This document shows positions 48,023 through 58,992 of a stretch of DNA of 64,000 nt, piece by piece. Position 1 is the stretch's first letter. Each line of letters begins with the position of its first letter. Both the position numbers and the translations under genes were made by a program. Source of the stretch: Hygrophila difformis (lineage: Eukaryota > Streptophyta > Magnoliopsida > Lamiales > Acanthaceae); the NCBI GenBank assembly GCA_030278955.1, contig JAOANR010000010.1, forward strand, positions 24,272,444 through 24,336,443. Reading direction: 5' to 3'. The notes beneath the pieces are model-generated. The model had not been told where the DNA came from, did no database searches, and saw only the letters and a list, made by a program, of their open reading frames with translations.

Positions 48023-48673
48023 CCTTCCCTAAGAAAACACGCTAATCCCGTCGCACTATCCCCTCCCAAAACCCTTCACAACCACATCCCACTGTACCCC
48101 TACACCCTCCGGCAGCCCTCCTACAACAATCCTAACCCATCGCATTAGCCTCCTCTCCCGTCAAGCTTTCCCATTCCAAGAACTCGCCTCAAAATCACCC
48201 CCAAAAACCTAACCCGTTAACTCCCACCTTCACGAAATCGGGGTGAAGAAGCCAAAGATTTCTACCCTTCCACCATCCCTACCGAAGCTGCGAGAAGAAG
48301 CTTCTCCAACACACTCCCGCGCAAAAAAAAAGAAACCGACTGCTGCTCTCCTTCGATCGTTCGCAGGTAGGTTAGGGGAGAGAGACAAAATGGGTGAGAG
48401 GGTTTGTATGGGTGAGAGAGACAAAATTTCCCCCACATATGAGATGATTCAAAAAAACGGCTGCCAACCCCCATCATTACATGTCAATTCTCTGACAAAA
48501 AGTAAGGGTATTAGTGTCATTTCCGTAATTTAATTTCGTTTTGAATTTGTTTTAATCGATGGGTCCTGAAGTATAACGTATTTAACAAAGGGGTATCAAT
48601 ACTTTATGTATTGAGTACACGGGTACTAATACGTAACACTTGTGAGGTCTGGGTATTAATCAATAACTTCCCC
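48023..48673 (-). promoter_or_regulatory. mudrA upstream region and right MULE end
   Basis: The only sequence between the transposase start and the element's right tip, so it must hold the promoter and 5' UTR. The distal part repeats 'taccc'-type phrases also seen at the left tip (36520-36580). No TATA box picked with confidence. Confidence 0.5.
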
Positions 48674-48683
48674 ATAAATATAC

Positions 48684-51060
48684 TTAGGATTATTAAAAGA
48701 AATTTGAAAAAAAAAAATCTTGAAAAACTACATAATATGCATAAAAATTAAGTACTCCATCAGTAAGAAAATTTCAATATACTATTTTGTATACGTAAAA
48801 ATTATATGAATAAGATATATACAATCAACTTTTTTTTTCCGGGTGATTAAGAATGAGTTACAAATGTGAAAGTTTTATATATATACTTAATCATTCTAAT
48901 TATACATATAATTTTTATAATTAGAAGGGGTGGTAATCTTAATGAATTGATTTTTCTATTTATATTTTCTTTCATTAAAATTTGAATTTATGCTTTGGTT
49001 TCTATTATGAGAAAAAATTTGAAAATTTGTTTCTTCTATCATTTTGAAAAGAAAAAAAATAATAGAAATTATATTTTATATTAAAAAAAAATGAATATTT
49101 TTTTTCATAAGTATATTAAATAATATCATCTATCATTTTAAATTAATCGAGTTAATATTTATTTGTATTAAAAAAAAAATTAACACTCGTATGCTAAGCA
49201 CGGCAGAAAAATCTAGTTTAGATAATAATGTGAACCCAGATGATGATGTTGATGTTGGAGGTTTTGGTGACACATCTACTTGAGACCCATCACTTTTTAT
49301 GTTGTGAATCCGACGTTTCGAACATACAGGTGGAAAAGTTGGTATTCTACTATTAAATAAGAAAACATTCCTTCTGTTAGATATCTTCTTCACAGATAGA
49401 ATTCACAAATATTTTAGATATTTAAAGACCAAATCTAGTGGATAGTTAGTGTGCAGCCGCTTCATCTGCCTGCACGTGCAGAATGATGTCTATTCTATGA
49501 AATGATGCTAGCTCCATGAAAAATGATGTCTACTCTAATATCCATAACTTTTTCAAGAGCACCCATTATTTCACATATACATCATTTTTTATTGCTCTCG
49601 CTCATTTTTAGTTGCTCTCTCATCATGACAGCAGGTGCTGTTGGCAGCACCAAAACCACACAACCTTGTTGTTGTGATTTCACTATATGTTTATTATAGA
49701 AACAAAGTGGATTTCATACCTTAGCTTAATAAGTTGCTAGGTTTTCTGTTTTTTTTTTTTTTAAATTTCATTATTTTTTTTTTCTCTAACATTTTCCTTT
49801 CACAAGAAATCATCTAAATAAATCATCAAGGGAAGAGAGGAGGAAGAAAACGTGTTTTTCTAATCATCGTAAATTTTTTTTCCCTTTAATCATTCCATAT
49901 GCACTGGCATGGATCAAATAGCTAGATACAAACATCAATAAAGAAGTAAGAAGATGAAGATCAAAACATGAATATGATAGATAATTCGAGACCACCAAAA
50001 TCATAGTTTTTGGAATCAACTAATAAAGTCGAAACCCATCCCTTCTACTTCAATTCCCAAGTGTTTGATACAATCCAAGTTATCTCGATCCTTGAATAAA
50101 GTGATTAGCCAAAAAGGAAAAACACCTAGTTAAAACCTATATTGCTCTCAATAGAGTTACTATACGGAGGTTTAATAGTGCCCATATGCGGACGTGTTCC
50201 GACAAAGCTGACCTTGTGCTACGCGTTAAAAATACAGATTGCCCAAATTAAAAATATGCAGGAGTAATGATTTCCATGATGAGTGGGAGTAATGATTGCC
50301 CTAATTAAAAATACAGACGCATTAAATAAAAATAGAAAATGGATCACTGATTGCCATCATTAGTGGGATTAATTATTTCCATGATTTGAAACTGCCTTCT
50401 ATTGCATAATTGATGAGAAAATGCTATTCTGGGGTTTCATTTGCAAAAGCTATGCATCATCAGTAATCCGGCGGGTTTAGGGATGATCGATCTCAACTTC
50501 ATGCCGGACGATTCGGGCGACGGAATCGATGGTGCAATAGCATCGTCAAGTATTTGACATTATTCATATTATGTTAGAACATCTTCTACTAGGGGATATT
50601 TGACAAGTAGTGAAACTTTTTTCGGGCATAGGTAGAAGATCACAACGCATCAGGTATGGAACATGGCAGGGAATAAAAAAACACAGCAGACAGATATGGG
50701 CAGCACGAGTAACAGTATCCTGTTCTAAATTAGCAAATAGGAAGATAGTAAAAGATGTGAGTTAAGAATATTATGCACGCGTGGAAATAACATTATTCAG
50801 ACAAGAATAGAACACCAATGGTCACATGAAATAGCACAACAAAATAAACTAATTTCAAGGCATGACTGGAGGAGCACTGTACGTCATCTCTACAACATGT
50901 TATGGCACAGTACATAGCACAACATGAATGGGGTAGCAGCACTGTTTATAGTATCCATCAAATGGGATTATAAAATTTAGACATAATGGTTCTTATATAT
51001 TTTCAACGTGGAACATTCTTCGTACATATAAGAACATTATGGCACAGTACAAATTGAATG
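48684..51060. other. AT-rich intergenic DNA
   Basis: No gene recognised. Around 49190-49215 'cgtatgctaagcacgg...aatctagt' could be a decayed Helitron 3' end, but the stem is imperfect. 50170-50560 shows a few GC-richer but stop-filled pieces. Confidence 0.5.
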
Positions 51061-51068
51061 ATAAAGTA

Positions 51069-51184
51069 CAAAAGGAAATGAATTTATAAAATTGACTGCC
51101 AAATATAAACAAGCGGCAAATATCCGTATAAAAGGAAATGAATTTATAAAATTGACTGCCAAATATAAACAAGCGGCAAATATC
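51069..51184. repeat. Perfect 60-bp-period tandem duplication
   Basis: Two copies of aaaggaaatgaatttataaa..., starting at 51070 and 51130 and identical over at least 55 bp (to 'gcggcaaatatc'). Confidence 0.95.
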
Positions 51185-51522
51185 ATATGTATTGCATCTA
51201 TAAAACACGTATGCATATCCGGACTCCGGAGGGAAACCCACTCGTATTGCTCTCCGATGACCTTTCAAAATAAGGGAAGTAGTTATTCATTCATTCAAAA
51301 TGTGGGATTTACTTATAAGCATTTCCCATTTATAGGGTTGGGTGGATTTAGACACTAATCCCCCTTGATTACAAATATTAAGCAACGAGGTATGTAATTC
51401 TTTGATTGGTTCTAATTCACCTTGATTAAGACACTAATCCCCTCTATTTATTGGTCCTGGATGCATGAGAGATCTAGGATGTGGATGGATTACATGCTAA
51501 AATTTGTTCGGGATATGGAGTA

Positions 51523-52139
51523 CTTCATCCATCTTTTAATAATTTTAAAATTATCATAATTTTCACTATTCATTGAGTAACTTTGATTCGACTTTTTAAT
51601 ATAGTTATGTAAGATAACACATAGTCAAGTGAGATGTTGTTGGGTTTGTCTAATCACATAATTTTAGAATATTTAATTTTTACTCCCCCGTCCTATTATT
51701 TATGTCTAATTTTCCTTTTTTTTTTGTCCGTCCCAACACTTTTGTCTCATTTCCATTTTAGAAAATAATTAAATATTAATCACTAAACTCACATCATCAC
51801 ATCACATCAATAAATAAATATATGAAAATTTCAACACACTATCATTAATAAATTCAAACACACCACTATCACATTATACATAAATAAATCAATTAAAAAA
51901 TTTAAACTCATTGCAATCACATCTCATAAATTACTAATTTACCCCAACTTTAAACACTAATCAACCCTTACATTAAGTAATTCCCACATAAAATACCATG
52001 CCCAAAATTTTGGGACAGTATAATTGGAACGTATAGGGAGTATAGTTTTTACTTTTATAAGATTTGATATATTAATCGTTAAAAATTTGTATTGCATGAA
52101 AATAAAGAATATTAACATTTTTTGGAACGGATGAGGGAG
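51523..52139. mobile_element. Stowaway MITE interrupted by another Stowaway
   Basis: Outer termini CTTCATCCATCTTT and inverse GGAACGGATGAGGGAG, TA at 51521-51522 and 52140-52141. Interrupted by the element at 51683-52040. Confidence 0.8.
51683..52040. mobile_element. Stowaway MITE nested in a Stowaway
   Basis: 358 bp, CTCCCCCGTCCTATTATT ... inverse end AACGTATAGGGAG, TA at 51681-51682 and 52041-52042. Confidence 0.8.
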
Positions 52140-52249
52140 TACAAGATCTCTCTCTCAGCTCTCTCTCTCTCCACTGCATATGATCAAGCATTATTTCTCG
52201 AGAGGGCTATTACCGATGCACAGTGTGATTGGAAAATTAAACGCTGAGA

Positions 52250-53170
52250 GAAAGGTATGTGTGCAGCAGGATAGGATCGAGTAGATCGACAAGAGGCCGT
52301 GGAGAGTCATCTCGTGCTCACATATTGGCAGTGTCAGCAGGAGGGACACTACTGATGCAGTACCCACAGTTGGGTCATTCTTTATGGACTTCATCATTGG
52401 CTAACCCTCGTGGAGGGGCACACCGTGGCAGACGGCAGGATAGTGGTAGGAGATTCCAGAGGAATTCGGGAGGTTGCCTCAATGTTATTGAGAGAGCGGA
52501 GGCACAAGAGTGAGATGATGTCCTGACAAGTAACAATTCTGTAAACCCTTTATTTCTTCTGATAGTATAGTTTAAATTAACTATTAGCATAGGACAAAAT
52601 ATTTTAAATTAATTATCAGCATAGGAAAATTTAGATAAGGGTTATATTCAAACCAGTAAATCTCCCTCGGTGTCACCGGTGATCTTTGTGAATAAAAAAG
52701 ACGGGATTCTTAGAATATGTATAGACTATTTGTGTTTGAATCAATTGACAATTAATAATCACTATTTGTTGTCACGAATAGAATATCTCTTTGATTAGTT
52801 TAGAGGAGGGACATTGTTTTCTAAGATTGATTTTTGGTCTAGTTTCCATTAAATACGAATAGCAAAGATTTAAGACCATGTTCAGAACACGTTATGGACA
52901 TTTTGAGTTTACGGTCATGCCATTTAGATTGACCAATGCTCATGCGGTTTTCATGGGCTTGATGCACCTTACCTTTCTACCATGGCTTGATTTCTGTGTG
53001 GTGATCTTCATCGATGATATCCTAGTCTACTCCCCTAGCACACAGATGCATAAAAAACACCTTAAAACTGTGATGAAGGTACTCTGAGAACATCAGTTGT
53101 ATGTGAATCTGTCCAAGTGTTCGATTGAAGGGATTTTAGTGGATCCGCAAATGTGAATGCACTTTTATGG
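52250..53170 (+). pseudogene. Ty3/gypsy pol relic
   Basis: Degenerate plus-strand [21 protein letters not shown] near 52700-52750, then [16 protein letters not shown] and the active-site FIDDILVYS near 53010. Stops and frameshifts throughout (e.g. 52794, 52849). No LTRs found. Much older and unrelated in position to the intact chromovirus. Confidence 0.85.
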
Positions 53171-54590
53171 TGGAAACCACTTACCAATGTGAGTGAAATT
53201 TATAGGGGCTATCGCACATTTAATCCGCATTAGCACCCAAGAATGCGCCTTCAAACGTGTAGGCTCGCTATGGAGTGCTCCTTGCCCAGCTGGCGTTCTT
53301 GGTCAAGAATGCCTAGGTGGCGCGCCCTCTACTGTTCTTCATATTTTCTTCTCTTCTTCGTTTTTCTCTCATGTTACCGCTTCTCAATACCTATTATTAT
53401 GTTAGCAATGTTTAGATCATTTATGCTTGTGACTTAGTGAATCTTAGGAGTCCTGAGATGGAATTTGTATGTTACACCTTAGAGAAATTAGGGAAGTGAT
53501 GACAATTAGTTCTCCTGACGATGGATATTGGCCATTCTTGTTTTCTTTGGAAACAGAGACATTATTTGTGCATTGTTATCAGATGAAGGCAAGGTGGGAC
53601 TTGTCCCCGAGCCTTAGGCAGGTGGAATATCTATCTAATATTTTCGGTCTGTAATAGCTTGAGGCTGGTCTAATTAGGTGATCATCAAGCTCCCTCCAAT
53701 TATGTTGGTATCGATAGCCGAACGTAGGCTATGTCGTCCGTGGCGGGGGGCTCTGACAACATGATTTCATGTCCGCAAGGGTTATGGACTCTTGCCGAAA
53801 ATATGTTGGCCATGGTTATAGGATTCGCGATAGACATCTTTATGTGTGGAATTTAGGATAGATAGACACATTGGGTCATATCATCTCATTCATCACTCAT
53901 CATCTTTTTTATTTATAGTGTGTGGTATGGCTGAAGCACTAGTATGAGACGGTATGGTGATTTATATATTATTCTCATTATTTGATTATTAATTCTATCT
54001 TGTTAAATTTATTTCCCTTGCCTTGCTATTTTTATCTCTTACTTTAGTACCTTGTACTAACACCTTGCTTGTTTCATTTTTATAGATGCCACCGAAGATG
54101 ATGCAGAGGGGGTATGATAGAGAGTTTGGGGCAAGTGAACCTTAAATGTTGTATCTTTGGCTTCATGAATTGGGATATAAACTTGTAGTAGAAACCTATG
54201 CATGTGTTAAGTTATTATGTGTTTCTTAACTTGAGACTTATTAGTATGTACTAGTTGGTGGATTTGAATTCTTTGAGAAGTGACTTGGGATCTAGGAGAT
54301 TGGCTATACATGTGGGTGTTGCCGTGTTGGTAAAATTATTATTGAATCCGGTTACTGTGTATGGTATGTATTTAAATTAGTGGTTTTGATAACCTACTTC
54401 GTGTTATGGAACTTAAGATGACTTGCCACCAACTTAGGTGACATGGCACTGCGGTGTTGTTCCAGAAATTATTAAATTTTTGGGGCATTACAACTTCATC
54501 AATGTCTCTATCATCCTAGTATGTCAAAATTGCAACGTCTTGTCCTTGTTTTTCACCCGTATCTTGGTGTGTCAGTCCTGTGAGCTTGGA
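53171..54590. other. Intergenic DNA, possibly gypsy remnant
   Basis: No intact ORF. May include the eroded 3' part and LTR of the preceding relic, but no paired repeat was found. Confidence 0.4.
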
Positions 54591-55014
54591 AAAGGTTTAG
54601 AGGCTGTTTGTTTTGCCTTTTTTTTTTCTCCTTTTGACTTTTGCTTTTTCAAAAAGTCATTTTTTTGTTTTTTGGGGTGTTTGTTTTGCCTTTTTAAAAA
54701 AGTAGAAGAGAAGCAAAAGTTAAAATTCCCCTTTTTTCAAAAGTCAGTAGGGGGTTACTTCCAAAAAAAGGAGAAGTTATTTTAGGAAGAAAAATACCAA
54801 AATATCCCTATTAAATAAGGCAATTTCTAAATCCCTAAAATCAAGCATCGTCCATCATTGTGTCTTCAACCTTTTCAGAATTTTTTTCTGTTCATCCACC
54901 GTCGCCCATTGTAGAATTTCTGTTCATCCACCGTCGCCCACTAAAATCAAGCAAAGGTATATTCTGTATGCACTTCGTTGTTTTCTATCTTTCTTGCATG
55001 ACTTGTTAATTATT

Positions 55015-55160
55015 TTTTATTTATTTTTTTTGAGGAAAAGTATTTTATTGCATGAGTAGCCAGAAAAATACAGCATAGTAGTGGTTCAAAAAAGTGCCAA
55101 ACTCAAACTTCCATAAAAAAGGCACCGATTACAAACACTTTTGGATGCTAGGCACCGATT
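55015..55160 (-). mobile_element. 146-bp LINE tail inserted in the Harbinger element
   Basis: Flanked by a perfect 17-bp TSD ATGACTTGTTAATTATT at 54998-55014 and 55161-55177. Poly(A) on the minus strand adjoins the left copy. The T-rich start resembles the tails at 857 and 31397. Confidence 0.9.
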
Positions 55161-55484
55161 ATGACTTGTTAATTATTAAGATGGATTTCTAGTGTATCAA
55201 ATAAACCCGTGAATAGAAAAAAAACAAATTGCTGGGCCTTAATATCAATTAATTAAAATCAAGCAAAAAAGAAACATGTCTAGTGCCTTCTATTTGTTCG
55301 GATGAATTTTCATGTCTCATCATGTTTTTGATTTTAGTTAATGATTATTTATACTTTGGTTAATATCGTTGTTTTCTACTTTGTTATATATAATTATTTT
55401 CTCATATAATTTAATTCTGGTTTTGTTTCTCCTATACTATTCTGGAACTTGCCTACTGTGTTTAATATAATTTGATTATATTAA

Positions 55485-56555
55485 ATGGAATGGGATATGT
55501 TTGTAGTGAATACACCTCAAATGGAATCACAAAATGCTTCAAAATCCACTATTGACGGAGTAGAAAGAAAGGCAAGATGGACAGACAAAAATACAGAAAT
55601 TTTTTTGGAAATATGTGTTGAAGAAATTACTGCTGGCAATAGGCCACACACACATTTTACAAAAGAAGGTTGGGAAAACTTGGTGAATAAGTTCAATGCA
55701 AGTACCCAATGTAATTATGAAAAAAAAAACAACTGAAAAATAGATGGGATGCATTGAAACAAGAGTTCGGTCTTTAGGCAAAGTTTTTAAATAGCCAAAC
55801 TGGTATTGGATGGGATCCTATAAAGAAAACAGTGACAGCAACCGAAGAGATATGGGCATTAAAAGCAAAGGTATATTCTTCATAGTTTTTATACAATATA
55901 TTTATTACAATAATAATTATTAATATTAATTTGGTTTGTTGTCTTAACCATACAGGAAAATCCTAAGTACCTTTTTTTTAAGGATGCACCACCTAAGTTT
56001 TTGGAAATGATGGAGATATATTTTAAGAATGTTGTTGCCACTGGAAGTTATATATTTATTCCTCCCTCGGACGACAATCCCACCGAAGATGGAAATGAGG
56101 AATGTTATATTGGCAATGATGGTGTCATGGATCTTACCTTAGATGAAGATTACCTACACTCTACTGAAAAGAATGAAGGGGAAAGCTCCAAAGAAAAACC
56201 TAGGAAAAAGAGAAAGAGAGACAATAGAAAACACGAAAGAAGTGGGGCTGAAAGACTACAAACTGCACTTGAAGATTTGATTTCTTGTACAATTGATCAA
56301 TCACAAGCAGATAAGCAAGGGAGGCAAGAGAAAAAAGAAAAACAAGATGATAAGTATAGCATAACTACATGCTTGGATATGCTAATGAATCTCCCAAATA
56401 TAGTGGTGGGTAGTGATTCCCATAAGACAGCTTTGAGGGTCCTTGCCAAAGAAAACCACAGGGAAATCTTTGCTTATTTAGTTAAAAATCTACCTGATGC
56501 AGTGGAAGGATGGTTGTCTACATTTACCAACGAGAATGAGCGACGCTACAAGTGA
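55485..56555 (+). pseudogene. Harbinger ORF1, Myb/SANT-like DNA-binding protein, damaged
   Basis: Accessory protein that helps the Harbinger transposase bind DNA and enter the nucleus. Exon 1 (from 55485) holds the trihelix Myb/SANT domain (ARWTDKNTEIFLEICVEEI, GWENLVNKFNAST). The frame breaks in an A8 run at about 55722-55729 (KKNN then stop); the similarity continues in another frame (NRWDALKQEF) and meets a TAG at about 55776. An intron lies at about 55871-55957. Exon 2 then runs to TGA at 56555, with an acidic middle and a KKRKRDNRKHERS nuclear-localisation-like stretch. At least two lesions; the A-run one could be a sequencing error. Confidence 0.82.
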
Positions 56556-56811
56556 ATTAGTGTGGATTGGTTTGGTGAAGTAGTATGGATTGGTTTAACT
56601 GATTTCATATTAGCATGAACTAGTATTTAGGTTTTTTCCTCAATTGGATTATTTTCACTTTTTAATTTTTTTTTGGATTTATTTGTTCCATTTCATGTGA
56701 AAATTTGCATTTATCTATGTTTATGTTATCTATGACTTTTTTTAGCATGATTGTATCATTTTATTTTAATTTCTCGATTAACGATATTCTAAATTTAAGG
56801 TTTTGTACAGG

Positions 56812-58159
56812 ATGAGTGATAGGTCAGAAATACATTCGGATTCCGATAGTGTCATGTCTCAATCTGATTCGGATTCTGATTCTGATTCTGATAATTGTAA
56901 GAAAAGAAGGAACTTGATGAGGAGAAATATTATTGCGGCCGCTGTTGGTGTTTATTACTTGAAATATTTGTGCAAGGAAAAAAAAAGAACATCGCGTCTT
57001 ACAGGACATAGCTGGTTGAATGAGCTAAGGAATGGAAATGAACATAGATTTTTTGAGCAATTCCGAATGAGAAAGCATGCTTTTACGAAACTTGTTCGGG
57101 ACTTGAACACAAGGTTTGGATTAACTTCCTCCAAATATATTACTGTAGATGAATCAGTGGCTATGTTTTTATATATGATTGGACATGGAGCATCATATAG
57201 AGTTTTAGAAGAGAGATTTCAGCATTCGGGGGAGACAATATCTAGGAATATTCATCGAGTGCTTAAGGTTGTTAAATGTTTAGGGGTGGAACAAATCAAG
57301 CCACTTGACTATGAATTCGGTGATGCTGAAAATTATATTAGAGATGATGAACGTTATTGGCCGTACTTCAAAGATTGCATAGGAGCAATTGATGGCACTC
57401 ATATTGCAATTCTTGTAACCGAAGATAAAAAATGGCGTTTATTAGTCGAAAGGGTATCACAACTACAAATATTCTTACTGCTTGTGACTTTAATATGTGT
57501 TTTGTGTTTGCTTTAGTTGGTTTTGAAGGATCTGCACATGATACAAGAATTTTTTATGAAGCTGTTCGAAATCCAATTCATAAATTCCCTTTACCACCTA
57601 AAGGTAAATATATATATTTTTTGTTTACATCTTTGTTGGTTTTTATAATTCTGCTTACTACTTCATCAATTTTGTAGGAAAATATTATCTTGTTGATTCT
57701 GGATATCCTACTATGGATGGATTTTTGGGGCCGTATCAAAATACAAGATATCATCTTCCAGAGTTCAAGTTGGCCCCAGAATTTCGGACTCGGAATGAGG
57801 TATTTAATTATCACCACTCGAGTTTGAGGAGTGTCATTGAAAGAACATTTGGGGTTTGGAAAGCTCGATGGAAGATACTTCAAAGCATGCATCAATTTAA
57901 GGTCCATGATCAATTCGCAATTATATGGGCGTGCTTTACACTACATAATTATATAAGAAGGATGGATTCTGATATTACTGTACTCGAAGAGTTCGAAGAT
58001 ATTGATAATTTCATAAGTATGAGTGATGAATGTAACATTGGACATTCCTCAAGAAGGGGTCAATGGGAAGAGCCTACGGCAGAGAGTGTGAAGCAAATGA
58101 AAGAAAAACGAGATTATATTAGGGATCAAATTCCACGCCTACGGCGGCGAGGACAATAA
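56812..58159 (+). pseudogene. Harbinger ORF2, DDE transposase, one frameshift
   Basis: PIF/Harbinger transposase (DDE_Tnp_4 type). Starts at ATG 56812 with a Ser/Asp repeat (SDSDSDSD). Helix-turn-helix-like part near residues 60-150. First catalytic Asp in GAIDGTHI (about 57385), second in [11 protein letters not shown] (about 57690), Glu in [14 protein letters not shown] (about 57835). An intron lies at 57604-57677. The frame shifts by one base at about 57425-57430, within AAAAAA before TGGCG, so the product would stop early. The rest is intact and typical in length. It may be functional if the homopolymer call is wrong. Confidence 0.88.
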
Positions 58160-58635
58160 TTTTTTGGGCGAATTTTTCTTTTCATTAGTATGATTTCATT
58201 TTATTTTATTTCTTTTGAACAGTTTTAGTTTTTATTTGAATTATGAAAAACACATCCATATCCATTTCCAATTTGTTGTTAATAATAAGTTTTATTTATA
58301 ATATAATTAAAATAATTATCTCATATATATTAATTAAATTTATCTATAAAAATTATTTTAAATATATTTTCAGATTTATAATATACAATATATACTAAAT
58401 TGAAACAAAATAAATTTTAAATACTCTTATAAGATTGATGTCCCTTTTAGTAATTTTAGTATATAAAAAGTCCTACATCATTCATCCAAACATGTTCTCA
58501 TTAAAAAGCAACTTTTAATACATCAATCCAAACAATTATTTGGGCTGCTTTTGCTTTTGACTTCTCCTTCTCCCTCCTTTTCCTTTTTCTACTGACTTCT
58601 CCTTTTTTCCAAAAGCCAAAACAAACAGACCCTTA

Positions 58636-58974
58636 GTACTTCTTTTCCCCAACACGTCAATAATCAAGCTTCCGAGCCTTTTTGTTTAGTCCATTCGGAT
58701 GTTGGGGTCATTGTTGCACTTCTTCCACTCTTAATTTAAGCCTATTTGGCATTCCCCTCCATTTTGTAGCACCTTCATGTTCACACCTATCTACAAACGT
58801 GCTTTCCTTTTCCCCTCGCCTGAACGCTTCACGGCTAGCTTAAGGGCAGTCGTACATACTCAATAATTTATCAACGCCTATTTAATTTTGAACAACGTGT
58901 TTATTGTCAAAATCTCTGTGTAATCAATACCAATTACTTTTGAACCAATGAGATTTTCCACCAATTGTGCCACT
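58636..58974. other. Intergenic DNA
   Basis: No gene seen. Short Cys/Pro-rich frames match nothing recognisable. Confidence 0.4.
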
Positions 58975-58992
58975 CTCCATTTATTTGTTATT

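Larger units (their letters stand above)
36499..48673. mobile_element. Autonomous-looking MULE with mudrA and Ulp1-like genes (12.2 kb)
   Basis: Bounded by TAAATATAC at 36490-36498 and 48675-48683; the match extends to ten bases (ATAAATATAC at 36489-36498 and 48674-48683). The 22-bp ends match at 18 positions in inverted orientation (left GGTAAATTATAG..., right minus strand GGGAAGTTATTG...). Only the tips are similar, so it belongs with MULEs of short or degenerate TIRs. It carries a four-exon transposase gene (minus), a convergent eight-exon Ulp1-like gene (plus) and a 2.5-kb tandem array between them. MULEs that carry Ulp1 protease domains are known in plants (e.g. Kaonashi in Arabidopsis). 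Confidence 0.88.
54600..58632 (+). mobile_element. PIF/Harbinger transposon (4033 bp)
   Basis: Left end GAGGCTGTTTGTTTTGCC and right end (reverse complement) GGGTCTGTTTGTTTTGGC, with TTA duplicated at 54597-54599 and 58633-58635, the family's usual 3-bp TWA site. It carries both expected genes on the plus strand: a Myb/SANT-like ORF and a DDE transposase. A small LINE tail (55015-55160) is inserted in its left part. Confidence 0.93.

Noticed and set aside
49185..49215. Possible second Helitron 3' end (CTAG after an imperfect hairpin)
   Set aside because: The stem is too imperfect and no matching 5' end was found.
53193..53437. Overlapping short ORFs with hydrophobic C-termini
   Set aside because: They follow a decayed gypsy RT and show no conserved motif.
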